Shown: positions 35,037 to 46,554 of the stretch, piece after piece | Position numbering within the stretch: position 1 is the stretch's first letter | Layout of the letters: each line of letters opens with the position of its first letter | NCBI GenBank assembly: GCA_963971225.1 | Contig: OZ020268.1 | Span: 55,303,900 to 55,367,899, forward strand | Length of the DNA stretch: 64,000 nt | Direction of reading: 5' to 3' | Origin: Melieria omissa | Taxonomy: Eukaryota > Arthropoda > Insecta > Diptera > Ulidiidae | The notes under the pieces: generated by a model | Seen by the model: the letters and a program-made list of their open reading frames with translations, nothing else | Told to the model about the DNA's origin: nothing | The model's database searches: none | Program-made: the position numbers and the translations under genes

Positions 35037-36064
35037 GTCGGATAATGTAATTACATCCTCCGATCTCAGAAAATAATTCATTTAAAAGTGGTCCAAACAC
35101 CTATTTTTCGACAAATTTTATGTTTTTCATCCCTGAAAGTATGCAATCAACATAAAAAAATGAAAAAACCTGCACAAGTGCAAAACATATCATATATTAT
35201 TATCATTTTTATTTGATCAATGTTGACGTTACCGATTAAATGTAAAATCTGAAAAATTAAGCCAACACACTTGGAGCAATAGCTCACCAAAAATTACGAA
35301 AATTGCAAATTTAAGTCACAGGTATTGCCAAACTACAAAAGTTTAAGAAAACCAAAATGGAGATTTGAATTCAGCAGACCATGATTACCTAGGATACAAA
35401 ATTTCATGATGAACGGACCACTCCTAATTTTGTCCTGCGGTTGTATGGAGTCGAATCACTGTGCTGTGATGATTATCACATCATGACTGTCATGATTGCC
35501 TAAAGCACCTAAAGGTTAAAGTCTAAGCGAAAGCTATTTAAAGTCCCTATCAGCGACTTTAAATAACTTAAATGCTCTGCTCTGATTGCTTAAAATACCT
35601 AAATGACTATCTAACTTGGGTGCGTAAATTTAAATCAGTTCACTTCCGGTTCGCAGAAACTCCACTTTAACAGATCACACATAAGTCTACTTGAAATAGA
35701 TTACTTCAGCTTTTTCAGTTACCTATTCTGTTATATTTTTTCTCATAATTAATGTTGATACCTTTCTAAATCCATTGTCAGTCAATTGAATTACGCACGT
35801 GCGCTAAATGGCTCAAGGCCAACGCAAAATGTGGGCCAGCAAAAAATTTAAACCCATACGCCAACTTTTCAATGTTTTTCGCATGCAATTTTTTTTAGCA
35901 AATATCCTGCGCACACACACACACAATTATTTATGTACCGGCACGTATGCGTGTGTGTGAGTAATTGTGTGCGTGCCCAGGAAGCAAGCCAAAAAAGAAT
36001 CACTTAATGGCATTTTTATTTTCATGCTTTTCATTCGGTGTTTTTCTGTTGCTTCTCTTTGCAG
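35037..36064. other. non-coding sequence; intron preceding the TSP1 exon
   Basis: No repeat family recognised except a short (CA)n at 35913-35926. The last bases form a pyrimidine-rich tract and the TTTGCAG acceptor ending at 36064. Confidence 0.6.
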
Positions 36065-36259
36065 TGCGCGATTGTCAAGTCAGCGCTTGGGGTCAGTGGA
36101 GCGAATGCGACACGAGCTGCGGCACCGGGATAATGTCGCGCGCACGCAAAATACTGCAGCCGGCGCAGAACGGCGGCAAGCACTGTCCGTCGCTGGTGCA
36201 GAAGCGCGGTTGTCAGGGCTTCCGTTGTCACGGCTATCACGACAAGCGAATATTGCACG
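36065..36259 (+). CDS. internal exon encoding a thrombospondin type-1 domain (SBSPON/RPE-spondin-like)
   Basis: This 195-nt exon follows a strong acceptor (CTTCTCTTTGCAG ending 36064) and precedes a consensus donor (GTGAGT from 36260). Both splice junctions are phase 1, the usual arrangement of extracellular domain modules. The product (CQVSAWGQWSECDTSC ... MSRARKILQPAQNGGKHCPSL ... GCQGFRC) is a TSP1 repeat with six Cys, the W-x-x-W motif (WGQW), likely C-mannosylated, and an SxCxxSCGxG-type turn. One TSP1 unit with NGG..CP.L....GC resembles somatomedin-B/thrombospondin-1 proteins, so the product is probably a secreted matrix protein. The somatomedin-B exon expected upstream and the C-terminal exons expected downstream are not seen within the window, implying introns of tens of kb or a different TSP1 gene. 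The ORF continues past the donor only by read-through. Domain call is firm; gene identity is inferred. Confidence 0.88.
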
Positions 36260-36582
36260 GTGAGTACGACGACGCGATTTTGATGCGTTGCCACCGCGTG
36301 TCCTTACAGCGCCAGTTGTGCTCAACTCTGCGACGTTCGGGTCGCGCTGAAGCCCGTCTAATTGAATAAGATTCAGTGTTGCCGCTTGGCAATTAAAAAA
36401 ACCCGCATCCGTCGTCTGTCAATCGCGACTAACGAATGTGTGCGTCCCGCATCGAAGTCTTTCGTTTTGTTATTTTTAATTTATTTTCTATGAACAAAAC
36501 TTTGCTGCGCGACTTCATGAATGCCAACACAACACGACAAAGCGTTGACGTGCAGTGCGCCTCATGCGTGACATGAGCGTCG

Positions 36583-38717
36583 CACAGTGGCTCAATTTGT
36601 CATTTCAGGTTGCAAAATTAATAACTCCTGAACGAATAGAGATAATTGGACATTTTTTTGCTGTTGATTAGAAATTCATCAGGCTATTGTATTCTCAAAA
36701 ATAAACTCAATCGAGGTACAGGGTGCTAAGTAATACTTTGTCAAAGTTCGGCTTACTGTAAATAAGAATAATGCGAGCAACAATGATAAATTTTAGTTGC
36801 AAAATTCATGAAAATTTATTAAAAAAGATGAAAAGTAATGAGAATTTTATGAAATAAGCTGAAAGAGTCAAATTTAAAGATTCGAAAAATTTACGTAAAA
36901 ACTCAATTTTTGTTGGACAATCCTAAGTTCAAAAACAATGCTAAAGCTTCATTAGGACCATATTTGAGCGGTAGCACATTGCGTGGGGTGGGAATACTGT
37001 TTTTAATTCTTTTAACACGATCCGAGTTTGCTGGTAAAACTGCTTTCACTATAATGCCTTTAAGTTTCTCCTGATCCTTATTTTATTTTATGGTCAAAGC
37101 TTCTGAAAAGTGGGTGGTAATTATTTTCCCCGTTGCCTCAATAAGCTTCCTTATTTTAGTGAATGACGCACCGTCCTCAGTTGACTTTTTCGGCCTTTCT
37201 TTTGTCGCTTTGGATGTCGGTGGTTGGTCATCGCTTATGCTACATGCATCTCCTGCATCGAAGTAAATTGTTTTTTTCCAACCACTCCTCATTATTCTGG
37301 ACAAAATTGAATTTGGTACGGTTTGCCGCAATCCGTTTCAACTTTGGAGTGCGATAAGTCCTGGAGTCCTAAGTCCTTCTCTTTAGTCGAAGATGTGTTG
37401 GCTGCAGGCAAACTTTTTTCGACGTAACCAATTTCTTTAGCGACAGCCAGAACGAACTTCTCCTTTGTCTTCGAAATAGTAATATTTCAAACGGCTTCGA
37501 ATTTTTCAGAAACATCTTTGTGCTTCTTCTTCGGTTTAGTTGCAGTAGCGGAATTGAAGTGATGTTTAGTTCAAATTAAAGTTCGTTCCTGACCCGAACA
37601 GCGCGATTGTGGAATGGTCTCCCTGCAGATGTTTTCCCCAGCACCTATGATCTTGATGGATTCAAGGCAAGAGTCCATAAATTCTTCACCCAACTTCCTC
37701 TCTCCCAACCTATATATCCGCATCAGCGTAATGCCTCGCATTTATAGGGGTCATCCCCTGCGCGTTGGGTCATCTAAAAAAAAAAAAACAAAAAAAAAAA
37801 AAAAAAAATTCGAAACTAACTTTACTTACTCTAAAATTGTATGACAGACACAGTGTTAGTATTTTGTTCCAAACAAGAACATCACATCAAAGAATACATT
37901 GATGATTGACTAGTTGGCGGAAATGAAAGCCAACTTGTTTTTCATACGTGCGAACTGCGCATCCAGTAAAAGTATTCTTGACTTCGTGCTTCGAACAGCA
38001 ATACACGCCGAAAAAAAAGTCGACTTAATATTGAATTGCAAGCTTGTATCACATCTTAAATGAAGCCAAAATCCAAATTTGCATGCCCTGGCAACGATTA
38101 TAATCGCGTGTAATTGATTCACTATCAAAATCTTGACGAACTTGTTCGAACGCACGCACCCGAAAGCACAAAACTGTGCGAGGTGGCCACAGAAAAATCG
38201 CTGTAAAATCCAGTCGGGCAAAATCGGGCACCCGATCTCTTCAGAGCAGTACTCACAGAAGACTAGTGAACATTTTTTCCAAAGACGGAACCGTGGCAAG
38301 TATGGCCTTTTTTGAAAGTCTATCGAAAGTTCAAAAAGATTGATAAAAACAGTGCTTCAAGTGAGTTCCTATGAAAAGACAACAACAACAACCAACTTTT
38401 TTTTCTATATTTAATTATTTACTACAAATGCCTCCTTTTAGGGTGCTGGTGCAAAAAGTTTCAATTAATTTGCTCCTTTCCGTATTTTAAAACTTCAGCT
38501 TTGCTGAAAAAGTGCAAATTGCTGATATTATTTCACACTCTAAAAATTGCTCAACTTTGACGGGCTCTACAAGCAAAACTATTTGTCCAATTTAGTTAAG
38601 GTTTTCGGATTTCTTAGGTCCAAGCATTTATTTATCGGACAAGTATAACAGTTTCCCCCAAATCGAACATGACAAAATCGATTTTTGCAACCTACGTCGG
38701 CAGAATTAGCCACTGTG
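36583..38717. mobile_element. Transib-like non-autonomous DNA transposon, about 2.1 kb
   Basis: The inverted ends begin CACAGTGGCTCAATT (36583) and, from the right, CACAGTGGCTAATTCTG (38717 inward), with further similarity in AGGTTGCAAAA some 25-30 bp inside. The first seven bases, CACAGTG, equal the V(D)J recombination-signal heptamer, the hallmark of Transib termini. A perfect 5-bp direct repeat, CGTCG, flanks it (36578-36582 and 38718-38722), fitting Transib's 5-bp GC-rich target duplication. No RAG1-like transposase is detected. The interior holds minus-strand ORF relics (37083-37331, 37910-38299) I do not recognise and a LINE 3' end at 37580-37809. Confidence 0.8.
37580..37809 (+). mobile_element. 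5'-truncated LINE 3' end with poly(A) tail
   Basis: Encodes a reverse-transcriptase polyprotein C terminus: TARLWNGLPADVFPSTYDLD, then GFKARVHKFF, stopping at TAG near 37745. A 3' UTR of about 30 bp and an A-rich tail (37777-37808) follow. The RLWNxLP...FK.R.H motif is common at the end of several non-LTR families. It lies inside the Transib-like element, so it is the younger insertion. Its tail differs from the CCTAA-tailed LINEs, so it is a separate family. Confidence 0.85.
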
Positions 38718-38722
38718 CGTCG

Positions 38723-39475
38723 CTGCAAATGCGCTGCTAATTAAAATTGTTGCTATTGCCGCGGGTAAGTCAGGTTAGGATGACAGAAGCTGCTGACTGT
38801 GGCAGGTGCTGTGCTACAATTTACGCACATCCTGCGCCAGCGCCTACCAACAATAACAACAATGAAAAATTATTTTAATTCACGTGTTGATTCGCTTCGT
38901 TGATGAAAGTAAGAAAGTTGAGCGGCGTGGAACTCAGTGAAGACGTGCGAAGCAATGTGCTGAAACTTTATTCCCAGCGTTACAAAAGTCACTGACAAAA
39001 CAATTTAACCAGCGAGACTTTCCACCAGCAAAGGGATCCTTAAAGTTGAAAGCGTTAATAGTGGAACGAGGTTGAGTTGGTTTGGCGATGCGAATGTAAA
39101 AACTTTTAAGAAAAATATGCAGATGTGAATTTACAATGCGGAGTCGAAAGCGGACATGTGAAGTGAAGTGAAAATGTTATGAAAAGAGAGCCGGAAGTGG
39201 ATGCGAATGTGGATGCGGATTTGCAATATAAATGCGAATGTAGTAATGAGTACGAACTGAAATTTTCAGCGGCTATGCAGGAAGATATGGTTGCAAAAAC
39301 GGATATAACAATATTTAGTAGACGGAAGCGAATTCGGATTTTTGAGAGAATGGATGAAGCTAAAGCTATTTGCAGATCAAAACTATGAACCGACCAACTA
39401 TTATGCTTGCCCAAAAATATATATGGTTCGAAAGCAGATATACCTGAACAGAGATGAAGTTGTTTAACTGTTATC
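38723..39475. other. unique non-coding sequence
   Basis: A segment at 39160-39260 is rich in GAATGTGGATGCG-like short repeats that give a 69-residue ORF. No family recognised. Confidence 0.4.
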
Positions 39476-39479
39476 TATA

Positions 39480-40435
39480 GAAGCTTTAAACTGTATAGAA
39501 TGAAAAACTCGATTGAATTCAAAACTCTATAGAATGAAAAACTCTTTTAAACGAGAACCTCTTTAGAATTAAAAACTCTATAAAATTTAAAAGTCTTTTG
39601 AATTAAAAGCTTTATAGAATTAAAAACTCTTTAAACGAAAAACTCTATAAACTGAAAAATTTTATTGAATTAAAAACCCTATAGAATGAAAAACTCTATT
39701 GAACGAAAAACTCTATAAAATGAAAAACTCCAAAAATAATATATTTATTAAATGAAAAATTATATTGAATGAAAATCTCTATAGAACAGTGGTCGGCAAA
39801 GCTTACTCTTATGAGCAGTACGCTCAGCACACGTACACAGTACGCTCTTTCAATCAGCCGTTGTTCAGGTATAATTTACACAGTGGAGATCAATTTCACT
39901 GCGCTCCCCAGCACCATCTCATTGTCAATTTTTCCAACCCCTGATATAGAATAAAAACCTCTAAAAAGAAATATATGAAATGAAAAATTCTAGTGAATGA
40001 AAAATCTATATAAAAAACTCTAAAAAATCTATTAAAAAAAAATTGTATTGAATGAAAAACTCTTTAGAATTAAAAACTCTGTTAAACGTAAAACTACAAA
40101 AAGAAATCATTTCAATGAAAATGTCTATTAAATGAAAACTTTATAGAATAAAAACTCTATTAAATGAAAAACTCTAAAAAATATATTAAATGAAAAATTC
40201 TAATATATTGAACGAAAAACTTTATACTCTATTAAACTAAATTAAATTAAATTAAAAACTCTATAAAATTAAAAACTCAAAAACTCTTTTTAATACAAAA
40301 TTATATTGAATGAGAAACTAAACAACTAAACTAATGAAGAATACAAATCTTTACTAAACGAAAATAATTATTATTATTAATTAATTACTAAACGAAAAAT
40401 TTTATTGAATGAAAAACTCTATAGAATGATTTCTT
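39480..40435. repeat. short-unit degenerate array based on AAAAACTCTATAGAAT
   Basis: Dozens of copies of a 17-22 bp unit (GAATGAAAAACTCTATA, with TTAAA/ATGAA variants). Interrupted by the hAT-like MITE at 39787-39943. Non-coding. Confidence 0.9.
39787..39943. mobile_element. hAT-like MITE, 157 bp
   Basis: The ends CAGTGGTCGGCAAAG (39787) and, from the right, CAGGGGTTGGAAAAA are diverged inverted repeats of hAT type (CAGNGG). The 8-bp flanks CTATAGAA (39779-39786) and ATATAGAA (39944-39951) match at 7 of 8. Because it sits in a simple array, the duplication could partly be array sequence, but the sharp loss of array motif inside supports insertion. Confidence 0.75.
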
Positions 40436-41720
40436 CGAGAGAAACGCAAATTTTTCCAATTGGCAATTTTTCCAAATTTATGACACACCCCCATTGCCTG
40501 TCATTTACCAGCTTCTTTCGACTTAAACATTGTATGATACATTTCCAATTAAGGCATTGGCAATGACTTCAAAACTTCCCGCTTATGTTACATTGAAGCG
40601 AACGTAGAGAATTAACCATTCAGATTTTTCAAAAAACTCTTTGCAAAGCACAACTTTCACTAACTTACAACTTTACCATTGGAGTTTTTTTTTAAGTCCT
40701 TGTAACATAAACTCGCGCACTGAACCCTTGTCTGCTGTCAGCTGTCACCAACATGAATTTCTACTTTTTAATTACATAACCAGCGGCGATTAGCTAACAA
40801 TTTCGAATGTTCTTTCATTGCATGGGAGTTTCTTTTGACATTTTCGCGCTAGTGATATTTCAATAGTCAAATCTAAGCAAAGATTTTGCAATCCGAACAC
40901 GTTGCAATCAGTGGCTGCTATCGCAACTGTCAATGGTTTAGTGGCGAACTTCATTGGTGCTTGAAAAAAGATGCAATAAAGTTGCCCAGCGAAATGCACA
41001 AAATATTCAACATTTCCGGCGCACTAACAGCCAAACCGAGCAACCGTTAAGTAAACTGCAAAACTTAATTTACACTCTTGAAGACGCACGCTGGCAGAGC
41101 GCTTAAAGTCGAACCAGAGAAAAACACATACAAAGAAAAAACACTTTGGCATTTAATGCTGCGTGGGGCTGACTGGAAATTTAATAAAACACGCTCACCC
41201 CAACACCCGCATTCCCCACCCCTGCTGCATGCATTCAGTGCCAGCCGGGCGCGAAAAGTCATTGTGATTGCAGCCATAGCCAAGTGGCAACGTTAAAACT
41301 GCTGCAACTGCGCGCGCAATGCGGCCATCAAAGCGAGTGTCGAGTGCGGGGATCGTGTGCAGCCGCAGCGCGCTGATGAGTTCATTTACGATTAGAGTGC
41401 AACAAAAGAGCAAACGCTGCGCTGTCAATACGCCGACCGATGGGGTGGCATCTTTGGCATTTGCGCGGTTTATGGCCGCTGCTGCTGTCACTACTCTATT
41501 GTTGCTGTTGCTGTTGGTGTTATTGGAGCACAAAATTTAATTGTGCGCATAGCCATTCGTTTAACGCCACGCGGCAGCATCGAAAAATTCGCGCAAAACT
41601 GCAAAATTGCCAGCGCGCCAGCAAGTTTTGAGCAGCTTAAAGCGTTGGGAATGGGGCGCAGCGAATTTTCCGTGTCCTTGACGCATGTTTGCGGATTTTG
41701 CATTGCTTTTGATTATGAGT
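40436..41720. other. unique non-coding sequence, GC-richer at 41080-41700
   Basis: Overlapping ORFs on both strands at 41065-41703 reflect low stop density and CTGTTG/CTGCTG runs (41478-41518). No protein family recognised. Confidence 0.4.
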
Positions 41721-41724
41721 GAGT

Positions 41725-42290
41725 GGCGCTGACTTACAGTCTGTGATAGAAATTTCTGGATTTTTTATACAGAAAAGTTAATAACAACTGAAGTCGAATT
41801 TTTTGGAAAATCAATAACAGTTAGTTTTTAAATAAAAATTAATTTTTTAGTACAAAAATTTATTCTAGATTAAAAAATATAAAAATTCCTTAACTTCAGA
41901 AAACTTCACTTCAATAAGTATGCATGATCATGACTGAGTGACATTCACTTTCAGTCTGTGATAGAAGTGTCTGGATTTTTGAAAGGAAAGTTAGTAAAAC
42001 TGAAGTCGAATTTTTTTGAAAAATTAATTATAATTAGTCATTTAATAAAAATTCATGTTTTTAATAAAAAAACTATATTCTAGATTAAAACCCTCTCTTA
42101 TAAAAAAATTAATAAACATCGCTTCACTTAGTTCACTTAAACTGTGAAATAAATCAGAAAATAATTAATAAAAAAAATGAAGTTGGATTTTATAAACTGA
42201 AATCGGCTACTAGAAACTAACGTCGGATTTTTTTGGAAAATTAATTACTACCAACTATTTAATGAAAATTGATTTTTTTTAATAAAACCA
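41725..42290. repeat. tandem repeat, unit about 215 bp, two and a half copies
   Basis: CAGTCTGTGATAGAAATTTC (41738) recurs as CAGTCTGTGATAGAAGTGTC (41953). AACTGAAGTCGAATTTTTT, AATTAATTATAATTAG-type and ATATTCTAGATTAAAA segments are colinear, with a third partial copy from about 42195. Confidence 0.85.
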
Positions 42291-43910
42291 AAACTTATTA
42301 TATACCCCTTTAGCCCCATTAAAAAAAATTCATGGACTTCTCAGTAAAAAAAACTTAAGAAATTACAAAAATTCAAAATACATTCAAAAATTAATTATAG
42401 ACCAGAAAACTTCCTGAAAACATTTTTCAAAATTAAATAACCTCATAAAAATAAACAACAAATTAAAAAAATTTAAACCACTAAATTGTTAAGTCAAAAT
42501 AATTCTACTTGCTGTCTTAAAAGTATTTCATTTAAGACCAGAAGACTCTCCCAAAACTATGAAATATATATAACCTCACATGGAAATACTTTGCAAAAAT
42601 TACACAAATTCATAGCACTAAATTTTTTGGAACAAATTAATTCTACTAAAAATATTCAACCAATTTCACAAACAGCAGCACGCAACTGGCCAAGTAATTC
42701 GAAGCGTCATTTTGCTGCGTTTTTTCTCATGGCACGCCACGAAAATTGCGCAAACATGTTGACGCGCTTCAACTCTGCTCCGGCCGCCCACTCCTCCCGA
42801 ATTCAGCAATTATAAAATTCAATTAATCTCAATGAAATACCGCAAATTATATGCATGCCGAGCTGTTTGGCTGTTTTTCAGCAAATTGCACACGCCGCCG
42901 CGGCGCGCGTAATTGTGTGAATTACTCACTTGATAGGTGCCACAAGGCGCAACTGAAGTGGTGCCGCCGCCGCTGCTGCCACTTCTTTCCCGCCTGTCTT
43001 TTGCAGCAATTGAAAAAGTTTTTACAAAAGTTTTAAATATTTTCTGTCGATGCACTGACATAAAAGCCAGGCCAACTCAATGCGAGCACACACTAACACA
43101 TACTCACTAAAACACACACACATATACATACATACAGACTCTTGCTCATACATTTCGCCATACAATACAAATACTTCAATACAGCAAACTTTCACAGCGC
43201 TGTCGAACTGCATGAGGACCACGTCAACTGGCGTTAACTTTGGCTAGTCAGCCAGTCGAACCTTTTGGTTGCAATTGCTATATTTTTTGTTGCCATTCCT
43301 TTGTTGCAGTGTTTTTATATTTTTTATTTTAGGATTTTTTGGTTTTGTTTTCTGCTCTTTCTTTATACGAAATGGCAAACTTTGTGCAAAAGCGAAAAGG
43401 CAGCAATGCGCTTTTTGCTGGCGCTCGAATGCGTTCAGTTAATTTCGAAATGAAATTTTCGCGAACCAGAAATTGTTGCTGTGGCATGAGAAAATGTCAT
43501 TACAGAGCAACAGCGATTATGGCAGTTTCAATTAAAATCCACAGCACAACGGCTGCCTCAGCTCAATGTGGAATTTTCTAATAAAATACAACACAAAAGC
43601 AGCGCTTGACAGAGAGACGACTTGTTGTTACACTTAACTGGCCTTGGAAACCAATGACTGGATTCTGGTTCTATGTATAACCTCTGCGTCGTAGCAAGCG
43701 ATGACAATGAGCTGGTATGTCTGGAGCACAGACACAGTGTAGCTCTTCGTTGTTGTCATCAATCTTAGACCAATGCCGCGACCGTCACAATAGCGAAACG
43801 ATGGAGCCACACAGCAATATTTTCTTGGCAGTGATGGCAAGAAAAGTAGATGGAAACGGCTAAAGACTACCTTAATTCAAAGTATTTTCAACTCCTTAAG
43901 GCCTTAAATT
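42291..43910. other. non-coding sequence, AT-rich then mixed
   Basis: Nothing recognised. ORFs at 42486-42815 and 42819-43061 overlap on opposite strands without family match. Confidence 0.4.
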
Positions 43911-43914
43911 ACAG

Positions 43915-44115
43915 CCAGTTGCGCAAACCTAACCTTATCTAACCTAACCTAACTTAGACTAAATTTACCTTACTTATAAACTTACCTTTACTTATAAACT
44001 TAGTGCTTGATGTAATACACTTCTCAAAGCACAGGGTGCGTTTTGAACTTAAAACAAACAACCTAACAATCTAAACACAACCTAACCTACCTAACTGTGA
44101 GCCTAACCTAACTAA
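43915..44115 (-). repeat. CCTAA-rich cluster
   Basis: Scattered CCTAACCTAACCTAACTTAG-like runs (43927, 44070-44110), resembling the tails of the LINE copies at 676 and 33784; probably tail relics. Confidence 0.5.
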
Positions 44116-45095
44116 TATAGTATTAGCTCATAAATGGTCCACAATGCGAATAGACTAACCAAAGCGCTACTTATTTATTGAAACAGAAGAACAGAAAAAT
44201 TATAACGCAGTCAAATTTACTCCAGCCCTTTAGTTAAATAATTAAACCAACACGAAATATTTGACCCTAACCTAACTTTATCTTAGCCCATGAGAGCTAC
44301 CCAGTCCTAACTTCTCAAAGCTTTGTTGTAAACATGGTTATTACGTATCCAAATTAAACCCAGTTTAAGGCACAACTAACCTAAACTCCTTTTTACTTCA
44401 GTATCCAAAACCTACTATCAATACAGATTTTAGTTTGCGAAAACAACCTCTCGTCTTTATATTACAGTACTTCAAAATTTGTGCTATTAATAGCAACGCA
44501 AAATTCGCAAAATAGTTTTCACTTTTGTGACAATTGTCATCACTGTCGCTGACATTCGCTCAGCTCACTATGCAACAAGCCAGCACACGTTATCCGCTCA
44601 CCGGCTTTTGTTCGGGAAATGTTACAAAATTTCAATTAGTTCCCACACTCGAAAGCGCTTCAAGACTCGTTGCAGCAGCACAAAAGCCGCACAACACACA
44701 CACAACCACTGCATGACTCATAACTAAATAAAGCGCGCCTCAGCAAACGTTACATTAGCGCGCGCCTACGAATATGTCGGCAGCACATTGCCGCCCACAA
44801 GCTCACTCATAATAAATGTATAGTATGCATGTGTGTGTACATTGACACTCGTACGACGTACTCATACATTAGCAGGCATTCATTTTATACGAGTGTCTAT
44901 TACACCACCATTACATGCGAGCTTGAGGTCGCCATTACAGGCATTTTGTCCCGAGATAATTCCATACAAACAGGCTCTACGATTATGATATTAAATTTGT
45001 TACAAGTGCACATAATAATTAATATCATAGGATAGATGAATGTTGATATCGTTTGTATATTGTGCTATAATTATTGTCAGGAGCTAACTGATAGC
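44116..45095. other. unique non-coding sequence
   Basis: No gene, RNA or repeat family recognised. Confidence 0.4.
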
Positions 45096-45099
45096 AGCA

Positions 45100-46550
45100 A
45101 TCTTAGTGGCCGCCATCGGGAAGAAAAAAATGAATCTTTTCAAAGCATCAAAGAGCAGCTTGATTAGTGTTCTCAGTGATCCAAGAAACAAGCTTCAATC
45201 GAAGAAGATACTGAGTACTTTTCAAGGCATAACAGAACTTATGGACAATCTTGTTTAAACAGAGAAATAATAGGTCGAATTAATAGGTCGAGGAGAAGAG
45301 ACCAAAAGAGGAGTTTCAATGCAATTCAGATGATGCAAGGCATAAAGAACACTTATTAAGTTTGTTTCAATTGACCAGAATGAATTCGTTTCCAAAGAGA
45401 GGAGTTCTTTTCAATGCAATTCAGATGATGCAATAAATTAGCTTCAATCAACTACTGAGTCCAATTCAAGGCATAAACAAAACTTAAACACTTTATTTCA
45501 ATCTGGTCCAAACAGAAGGAATTCGTTTCAGTGCAGCGAGAAGAAGAGACCAAAGAAAAAGTCCTTTTTTATTCAAACCAACTGAGTCCACTTCAACGCA
45601 TAAACAAAATTTTTAAGAACTTCCGACTTGTCTTGTTAGGCTTGTCCCAACAAAATTAATTCGGTGGACAGAGAGAAGAAGCCAAAGGGCATAGATTAGG
45701 GAAAATAGTGCTTTTAAATAATTCAAACAATCCAACAATCCAGCTGTAGTTCCATGAATTGAAGTACTCACTACCATAGTGAAATCAATAAAGTGTACCA
45801 GATAGATGACGTACACTTATTTCTCTGAGTAGCAATTGTCAATGTGTCCATTTATTTGTGTGAGTTCGATTAACCTTTATTTTTGTTGTCGTTAAATTTA
45901 AAATATACTTTCAGTACTTCAGAAATATATATTTTCGTAATGTATTTTATGTTAGAAAAACATAGGAATTGCATTGCCGAGCGTTTTTTTCAGAGACAGC
46001 ACGTTTTTCCTGGCATTTATATGCGTTTTTGGTGTCGGGTTTGGTGCAGAAAGTATTTCCAAAAAACAATTTATTTTGAAATTTTTTCATACAGCACAGA
46101 CAGGTTATGAATTATGACATTTGTCAGCAAAATGACATTAACTGTCAGAAAATAAGTATGTGATGAAGAGAGAGTTCCTGCTATCTGGCACACTTTATTA
46201 ATTTCACTATGCTCACTACATCAATTCAATTTCAGCATTGAAATACTATGCTTAGTTTACTTTAGTCTTATCCAAACCGAACGAGTTCACTTCCATGGAC
46301 TGAAGAGAAATGTGCCTTTCAATAGCTTGAGACTTCAGACCAGCTTCAGGCAATCCAAGAACAAAGTCCACTTGAATTAGGTTCATTTCAATAGATCGCA
46401 GTTCTACAGTTTGCTTCAATCTTTTGCAAACAAAATAAATTTGCTTCAAAAGGCCTAAGGAAAGAGTTCTTTTTAATAGCTCAAAAAATGCAATTAGCTT
46501 CAGGTAATCCAATTATTAAAATCCATGCAATGAGCCCGTTTTGAATATCA
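45100..46550. repeat. degenerate repeat region
   Basis: Repeated phrases such as TTTCAATGCAATTCAGATGATGCAA (45314 and about 45411), GAGAAGAGACCAAAG-type and CAAACAGAAGGAATTCGTTTC. Related but more diverged phrases (TTCAATAGCTTGAGACTTCAG, CCAAGAACAAAGTCCACTTG) continue at 46260-46520. Confidence 0.55.
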
Positions 46551-46554
46551 CATT

